A stretch of DNA of 64,000 bases from Viola odorata (taxonomy: Eukaryota; Streptophyta; Magnoliopsida; Malpighiales; Violaceae): assembly GCA_963691705.1 (NCBI GenBank), contig OY829539.1:64826327-64890326 (forward strand). The letters are read 5' to 3'. A program made the translations under genes and the position numbers. Shown here one piece after another: positions 57,664-64,000 of the stretch. Numbering within the stretch: the stretch's first letter is position 1; every line of letters begins with the position of its first letter. Under the pieces are notes generated by a model, which was not told where the DNA came from, searched no databases, and saw only the letters and a list, made by a program, of their open reading frames with translations.

Positions 57664-57990
57664 TTTTTTTGTTAAGATTAATAAACTAAATAGTAGGCCA
57701 TTTTAAGTTTATTAAAGATCAAATATAAGTATGGTAAACATATTCATGTTTAGATTCAAAAGCACAAGCCATTTAAGGGTTGTTTAATTTTTGGAAAATT
57801 TTCTAAAAATTTTCTAAAAATTGGAAATATTTCCAAAATCTGTTTCACATCAACATTTTCTCAAATGGAAAATTTTCAGAAATTTTTTCAGTTCTCCAAT
57901 TACTATTCAGTTTTCCAGAATAACACTACAAATTTGGAAAATTCTGGAAACGCCATTTTTTAAGTTTTCCAAATTTTTTTTTTTAGCTCA
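57664..57990. repeat. Left copy of a direct repeat flanking Harbinger relic
   Basis: Similar to about 59107-59410 in the same orientation (TTTTTGTTAAGATTAATAAAC..., CAAAAGCACAAGCCATTTAAG, GGAAATATTTCCAAAATCTG). It contains TTTCC/GGAAA fold-back words of a MITE end. Confidence 0.75.
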
Positions 57991-58085
57991 ACCGATCCAT
58001 ATTGTTAACATAAAGAAGAAACAATGTTATTTTGGACATTTCTACCCTCATAATTTATAAATATGCTAAATCTATTCACGTTAAA

Positions 58086-58290
58086 GATCAAATATCAATA
58101 TAATAATTCCGTTCATAAAAATAAAATACATGTCTTGAATTATTTGTTCATGACGTGAATACTACAAACTCGAAATCGTATTCACCTAAGATCAAGTATA
58201 AATATAATAATTCCGTTTATGAAAATAAAATACATATAAAATAGTCTTGAATTATTTGTTCATTACGTGAATACCACAAATATCAACATT
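58086..58290. repeat. Degenerate tandem duplication of about 105 bp
   Basis: ATAATAATTCCGTTCATAAAAATAAAATACAT-like and CTTGAATTATTTGTTCA-like blocks occur twice in order (about 58098-58165 and 58204-58290). Confidence 0.7.
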
Positions 58291-58328
58291 CAAAACATAC
58301 TTAATTTAAATTGTTACTTCTTCATATT

Positions 58329-59117
58329 CTAACAATTATTATAATGAGACCATAATTGATTTGCAATATCTTCTCTAACGCCATTCATGAGTTGTTGTTG
58401 GGACATATCCACTTGAATACCTTCTTGCGTCACATTAGCTTCGTTCTCGTCTAAATTTTGCTGACCTTCTGTACCATATTCTGTGAATAGTTGATCAGCT
58501 CTATCTTCCATTAGAATAAAGTTGTTTAGTGTACAACAAGCTAGAGGTATTTGACTCTGACGACGAAGAGGATAATTTGAAATGGACTTTAAGATTGGAA
58601 ATCTAGCCTTCAAAACGCCAAAAGCCCTTTCAATCACATTTCTCAATGACGAATGTCGATAGTTAAACAATGCATATTTTCTTGTTATCCTTCCTCGTCC
58701 ACGAAAATCATTTAAGTGATACCGTTCACCACGATAAGGAGCTAAAAATCCAGGAATATTTGGATAACCAGCATCAACTGCATAATAGTAGCCTGCCAAA
58801 TATAAATAACAATCAAATATTTGTAGTAAACCATTAATGTAACAACTAATAAATATTGTTATGAATTACAAAAATAATGTTTTACCAGTTGCGGGCATAG
58901 GAAAAACATTATCTGGTCTAGTTAATGCATCAAGAAAAACGCGTGAATCATTAGCTGCCTTCCCAACCAGTATACACAAAGGTAAACATCATATCATGCG
59001 AACAAGCCGCCATAACATTTTGAGTAATGAGTGCTTTTCTACCCCGGAAACTTTTTTTTTTTGGTCGGACACCAAGCTGCGACATGAGTACCATCTATAG
59101 CACCATAATGTTTTTGT
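58329..59117 (-). pseudogene. PIF/Harbinger transposase remnant
   Basis: Minus strand. The downstream part (58792-58329) encodes YYYAVDAGYPNIPGFLAPYRG..., NYRHSSLRNVIERAFGVLKARFPIL and a C-terminal tail to a proper stop: the second Asp (VDAGY) and Glu (VIERAFG) of the DDE triad. A GT-AG intron (58885-58793) precedes it. The upstream part reads KHYGAIDGTHVAAWCP, with the first Asp, then RGRKALITQNVMAAC and FVYTGWEG, but a small deletion near 58953 shifts the frame and an A/T run near 59050 is suspect. The gene is cut at about 59117, where the right direct repeat begins, so the N-terminal half is missing. It is a dead DDE_4 transposase. Confidence 0.85.
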
Positions 59118-59410
59118 TAAAATTAATAAACTAAATAGTAGCCCATTTTAAGTTTCTTAAAGATCAAATATCAGTATGATAAACATATTCATGTTTAAAT
59201 TCAAAAGCACAAGTCATTTAAGGATTGTTTAATTTTTGGAATATTTTCCAAAAATTGGAAATATTTCTAAAATCTGTTTTACCGCAACATTTTCTCAAAT
59301 GGAAATTTTTTCCAATTCTCCAATTACTATTCAGTTTTGGAAATAATTCCAAAATTAACACTACAAACACTCCAACTTTTGGAAACACCATATTTGATGT
59401 TTTCCAAATT
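59107..59410. repeat. Right copy of the direct repeat flanking Harbinger relic
   Basis: Partner of 57664-57990. From about 59213 it is also inverted with respect to 59700-59880 (GGAAATATTTC and CAGATTTTGG blocks), so it is probably the end of a fold-back MITE of the same TIR family. Confidence 0.7.
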
Positions 59411-60203
59411 TTCCTTCACTTTATTTCCAAAGTGGGGTCTACAGGTCAACTTTACTCTCTCTCATCTTTTTTTATTTTTCTTTCATACAAAACTCAATTT
59501 TCTTACTTAATGCTTTGAACAAAATAAATTAAAAGTTACAAAAATATAATCTTCATCTCAAGATTAGTAATTATATATCCACTTTTCTTATTTTTCTTAA
59601 TATTTTATAAATGGGTTTTAAACTAATTTAAAATTAATTTAGAAGTTTTTTCCCGCCTAAAACACTCCCTTCAAACTAATATTTAAAAAATGAGTTTTGT
59701 GACGTAGCGGGATGGGATTGGTTTTCCAAATGAAAAATTTTAGAATTAATTTCATTTGGAGAAAAATATTGTTGTGTAACAGATTTTGGAAATATTTCAA
59801 AAAAATTCAGAAAATTCTCCGTAAGTAAACTGAGAATGAAATTTTTAGAAAATTCTTCGTAGTTAAAAAACAATGAAAAAAAAACTACTACTATTGTTAA
59901 TTCAATTTTATTATCAACTCATTTAATTGATTTTTTAAAATTAAAAGTAAATTTATATTTATTAATTTACAAAATCAAAATGAGAAAAGTGACCGAACAT
60001 TAGTTAGTTAAATCATAATTAATTAAGCCATTGGTGCGCCACGTGCCATGAAATTTCTTATAACACGGTTGGTTATTGAATTTTACTCGTATGATTTTAA
60101 TTATGAGTATTAGTTAGTTAAATATCAATTATGAAGTATTTTTATTACAATTTGTATCAATCTACATATTAATTATGAAAATTACGAGGGTATACTTGGC
60201 CTA
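59411..60203. other. AT-rich spacer with inverted MITE end
   Basis: 59700-59880 is inverted relative to 59213-59300. No gene is seen. Confidence 0.6.
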
Positions 60204-60789
60204 TGATAGCATGTATTTTATGCATATTTTTCCTTCTAGTTTTGCCTTGATTTAGGCCTTGATACTACTAATCCACTCGTATTTCCATCTTTATCACAGA
60301 TCAAGGCCAAGAAGGAGAAATGTGCGGAAAGATGTGGAAAAGTTCTACCTTTGGGGTCGTTATCCCTCTGGTTTAATGCAGGTGTGCATCTAGGCAGGAA
60401 GCATATTATCGAGACCTCGACAATTGATTGGTTTGATCATTCCAGTGCTTTGGTTGTTTGTGTTTATGCTGTAGGGCTGATTTTAATTTTGTGAATGCTC
60501 GAGGGCGAGCATTGGGCAGTGTGGGGATATTTGATAGCATGTATTTTATGCATGTTTTTCCTTCTAGTTTTGCCTTGATTTAGGCCTTGATACTACTAAT
60601 CCACTCGTATTTCCATCTTTATCACAGATCAAGGCCAAGAAGAAGAAATGTGCGAAAAGATATGCTTTCTGGGTGATTTTTGCGGACTCCAAGGTTCAAG
60701 ACCATCGTCGAGACCAAGGACCAATTTCTTCATCGAGGCCTATCATCGAGGCCTGTCGTCGAGCCCTCGACGGACCAAGAGCTTTAAAT

Positions 60790-61115
60790 CCACGTGTCCT
60801 CGCAATTGTGCTTCCACGTGTCCCCTCGGATGTCTCCTAGAATATTCGGATGTCTCCCAGAATATTCCCTCAGTTGCTGATCAGTCGTCGATTATCGAGG
60901 TCTCGCCGGAAAGGAATATTCCATGAAGATCCTCACGATACCCCATGAAGACTCTCTTCCAGAACATTCCAGAACATTCCAGAACGTTCCAGAATGTTCC
61001 CAAAGATGCTGATCTGCCCTCGACATGTCATCGAGACCTCGACAATCTTATCGAGGCCTCGACAAGTACAAAACGCCAAGTCCACGTGTCTCCACTCCAA
61101 TCACTCCACGTGTCC
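60790..61115 (+). promoter_or_regulatory. Four ABRE/G-box sites in LTR of element D
   Basis: CCACGTGTC occurs at 60790, 60814, 61082 and 61106. ACGTGTC is an ABRE core bound by bZIP factors in abscisic-acid responses. Elements A, B, C and the inner solo LTR each have one (minus strand). Confidence 0.6.
60957..60999 (+). promoter_or_regulatory. Heat-shock element array of nine units in LTR of element D
   Basis: TTC and GAA alternate nine times with exact 2-base spacing, an unusually long perfect HSE. More GAATATTC boxes lie at 60840-60847, 60860-60867, 60914-60921 and 61154-61161. The TATA box is about 260 bp downstream. Confidence 0.75.
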
Positions 61116-61260
61116 TCCCTGGTGCATGTCAGATGTTCTGCGTGGATCCCAAGGAATATTCCCCTTTTCTGCCATCGCGGGTCACCCCTTTTGCAGGAGC
61201 GAGGGCTCTTTGTGTGTACTTCCCTTAGCTGGATTTTTGTCCCTTAGTGGGTGGCTGGTG

Positions 61261-61268
61261 TATATATA
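61261..61268 (+). promoter_or_regulatory. TATA box of element D LTR
   Basis: TATATATA preceded by GGCTGGTG and followed by CAACCTTATGG in the LTR, downstream of the HSE and ABRE sites. Confidence 0.55.
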
Positions 61269-61648
61269 CAACCTTATGGACTAGGGTTTCAAGACCTCTT
61301 TACACTTTAGATATTTTACTCTTAAACTAATTTCAGTAGCTTTCTTCTAGTTTAGTAGTTTTGGGGCTTGTTCCTTCCTCTTCTCTCCATAGTTGCTGGA
61401 TCCAAGCTTTGTAACAAGCCCCATTAATCAAGTTTTATCCTTAACTCTTCCTTTATCTTTTATTATGTTATTTCCATCTTTTATTTGTTTATCTCTTAAC
61501 ATGAGTGGCTAAAACCCACGTTCTCGGTAAAGGTGTATCGAGGGTTGCTTGGGTAGATTCGAGGCCTGATTGCTCTTAACATGTTCTCTTTGTTATATCT
61601 GGTTGTTTGTCATTTTAATTCCATTTTTGCTTAGGGTGATTCGAGGCC

Positions 61649-64000
61649 TGATCGTCAGTCAAATACAGAATTTATAGTGCCTGAAAACGTGTGTGCACAA
61701 GAGATAAAGTGTACAGTGGCAGTCAGGGTCGAACACAGGGATTGTGAGAAACCGATCTATGGTCTTGAATGTATTCGGGGGAGAAGTGCACAAAGAGTAA
61801 CAATTAGGGGGGGTTTACTTGGCCAAACAGATTGGCCAAGGCAGATTTCGGGAGATAACAATTTTTACCTAGGAAAGCAATATTCGGGGTCTCGAATGTC
61901 ACGTTCGAGGTCCCGAATGGTAAAATAAGCAAATCAGTGAATAATTCCAGAAATAAAATAAATCAGAAACAGATGCAGAAATATCAACGCAGGCGTGAAA
62001 TAGAACAAGGGTGAAATAAACACGAATAATCAGTTGGAGAAAGGGTTCTTAGCAAAGGTATTCTGGGTTGCATTCGGGACCAGATCGTCATCAGCTCAAG
62101 GGTATTCTATTCAAGACGTCATAGAAATGACATGGGGACCAGATTCCTCGGATATCCCCTGCTTTTCTCTTAAGAGGAACTACCCCCCGTTTCCACTCAT
62201 GAGGTAGTCTTGACAGTTTGCCATCCCTCCAGGCACGAATGCGGGAGGGCCATACTCAAACTGCCCATGAAGCTAAGAAAAGACAGATCTAGAGCTAAAG
62301 TCCCTCAGTTTGTCAGGCTCGTGACCCAGCCCTAATCAACTACCCAACCTATCTATTCAAGACCACTTTGACACAGTCAAGACTAAACAGATGCCTACTT
62401 ACTCATGCAATTTTCCTTCCGTATTCATCACATAAATGGCAGCCTTTACACAAGATAATTATCAGTTGATCAAGCCTCAAATTAAATCATGCAAAGATAT
62501 AATTAAACTGATGAATAGTTGAGTATAGCATCAAGAATATTTTAAGCACATTAAGGCCTCGAATCTGCCCCTGCAACCCTTGAATCAGCCTTGCCAAGAA
62601 CTAGGAATTTAGCTAATCATACTTGAAGATAAATAAATAACGATTAAAGAAAGCATAACAAGTAATTAAATAGTGTAAGGGAAGAAAACTTGTTACTAAA
62701 ATTCCGTTTATAGCTCGGCAGCAATGTTGAAGAAGCTAACAATGGCTAGAGAGAGAAACTAGGAAGAAGTCTAAGAAAACTAAATTATACTAAGTGATTA
62801 AAAATTAGGAGGAGCCCCCTCAACTATTCTTGGATGCCCTTTATATAGTAGGGTTCCAAGCACAAAATATCTTCAGCCTAAAACTAGGGACAAAATGCAT
62901 TAATTGAAAGCCTAAAAAAATGGATCCATGTTCCTCAAAGCACAAAGCTGGAAAAGCATAAAGCTGTCTGATTTTTCCAGCTTTGGCAGGTCTGGAGTGG
63001 GCTCAAGACTGAAATCCGCAGGTGTTTGGTAATCAGTGCAGAGCGTCAGAACAGTGTCAGAGGGATCACATGAGCGTTAGGTGGGGTGACACGTGGAAAC
63101 GTCATCCTTTACCCTTCGGGAGTCCCGAACTGGGAATCCGATTCGGGACCTTGAACGCTGCTTTGAACTCGGGACCTCGACTTTTGGTCTTGAAGCTCGA
63201 ATTCGCTCAAAATGCACCAAAACATTTGTTTTAGCATAAATTCCCTTTTTAGGCCTAGATCTGCAATAGTAATGAAATCAAGGGTAAATTAGCAGAATCA
63301 AGCTCTAAATAAGTGAGAAAATGGAGGGAAAATCATGCATAAAAACATACTATCAAATAATCCCCACATTGCCCAATGCTCGCCCTCGAGCGTTCACAAA
63401 ATTTAAAACAGTCCCAAAACAGAACAGACACACCAAACCATAGCACAGAGAATAAGCATGCTTGACAAGATTCGGGACCCCGAATAAAAACAGACTTCGC
63501 CTAGATACACCTGCATCAAATCAGAAGGATAACGACCCTTGAGAAGAGACTTTTCCATATCAGCCTATTCACCAGCAGTCCTCACATGGATCGGTGTTTG
63601 CACTCACGCTCGTGAACAAGGTTAGGTGTTTAAACGCTCAATCATGCATAAAACGCAGCACAAAAACCAAGTTTGCATATCAATCCGAGTACATTAGACA
63701 CATGCATAGGCAATCTAGCAATCAAAAGGCTTCGCATCGAGGGCAAGAAGGGGAAGCAAAGAAAATAAATGATAAGAGGAAATGGAAGAAGCATAATGAG
63801 AAGAAAAAATGGAGAAGATGGAGGGTAAAGAAGTGAAATGAGGAGGTGGTTAAACCCACTCAAACCTGGAATGCTCTCTTGGCAGGAAAGAATCGAGATG
63901 GTGAGACAATGTTGCTGGAGCGAAAGCTAGACTAGGCTTTTCTTCTTCGAGGGGGGCCCTTGCTGCGTTTCGGGACCGAGGCTCGGGGCCTTGAATGGAT
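61649..64000 (-). mobile_element. Element C: B-like LTR element, partly outside window
   Basis: 3' LTR (antisense) at 61649-63355, 1707 bp, from TGATCGTC to ACTATCA, clearly of the element B family but several percent diverged. It is followed by a polypurine tract (63356-63373, reversed) and internal sequence to the window edge. The bases before it are AGGCC, the expected target duplication to be found at its far end. Conserved TATA (62840-62847), CACGTG (about 63090) and hairpin (61818-61840) are present. Any ORF lies beyond the edge. Confidence 0.92.

Larger units (their letters stand above)
60204..61648 (+). mobile_element. Element D: internally deleted LTR element, right LTR cut by element C
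   Basis: The first 130 bases from TGATAGCATG (60204) recur at 60532, each an LTR start. Between them lies only 60334-60531, the last part of an internal region, including CGTTATCCCTCTGGTTTAATGCAGGT (also in elements 1, A and B) and the polypurine tract AGTGTGGGGATATT. So most of the 5' LTR and internal region was lost by deletion. The 3' LTR (60532-61648) is interrupted by element C at 61649. Confidence 0.85.

Noticed and set aside
57664..59410. LTR element made of two direct repeats around a transposase
   Set aside because: No TG/CA ends, primer site or polypurine tract; the repeats have MITE-like fold-back sequence and the gene is a DDE transposase.

Overview
This is a plant nuclear window, most likely from a eudicot; the species cannot be told. 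The evidence is an intron-split plant-type HPPD gene, a coiled-coil NB-LRR resistance gene with many introns, and a dense bed of nested LTR retrotransposons, hAT and Stowaway-like elements and a PIF/Harbinger relic. By eye about 60% of the window is recognisable mobile DNA. Only two host genes look real: HPPD (17148-18954, +) and a large RPS2/At4g27190-type NLR (45491-55710, +).

Layout. 1-7723: a young non-autonomous Ty3-type element (called element 1; both LTRs, tRNA-Asp primer site, one 393-aa ORF of unknown function), whose 5' LTR runs off the left edge. It sits inside the 5' LTR of a Sirevirus-like Ty1/copia element (7724-14708) with frameshifted gag and a pol carrying one in-frame stop. 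14709-17147: LTR debris and AT-rich spacer. 17148-18954: HPPD. 18955-22273: Stowaway-like MITEs, a hAT element with 8-bp target duplication, and an old copia LTR. 22274-32781: a relict solo LTR holding two later insertions, a solo LTR (22386-24141) and a full young element (A, 24728-31927, minus). 33447-34286: a hAT element with a perfect 8-bp duplication. 35146-43214: element B (minus), almost identical LTRs, carrying a Gag-protease ORF with RT, RNase H and integrase core deleted. 43220-45490: LINE RNase H fossil, AT microsatellite, MITE. 45491-55710: NLR. 56889-59880: LINE zinc-domain fossil and Harbinger transposase relic. 60204-61648: a truncated element (D, plus) whose LTR holds a striking heat-shock-element array. 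61649-64000: element C (minus, B-like), running off the right edge.

The most interesting signal is shared by elements 1, A, B, C, D and the relict solo LTR. They look like non-autonomous derivatives of the Athila/Tat branch of Ty3 elements. (i) Each family is sprinkled, in LTRs, untranslated parts and even ORFs, with its own version of one short inverted-repeat motif: 6-bp arms around a 2-bp spacer (GTCGAG-AC-CTCGAC in 1 and D; TTCGGG-AC-CCCGAA in A, B, C; GTCTTG-GC-CAAGAC in the relict). (ii) Beside a conserved TAAAACCCCCC tract in the transcribed part of each LTR lies a hairpin whose arms change together between families. (iii) The LTR promoters carry HSE and ABRE/G-box sites. Together these suggest a family-specific nucleic-acid recognition system in stress-inducible parasites of other retrotransposons. 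That interpretation is inference; the motifs themselves are visible in the sequence.
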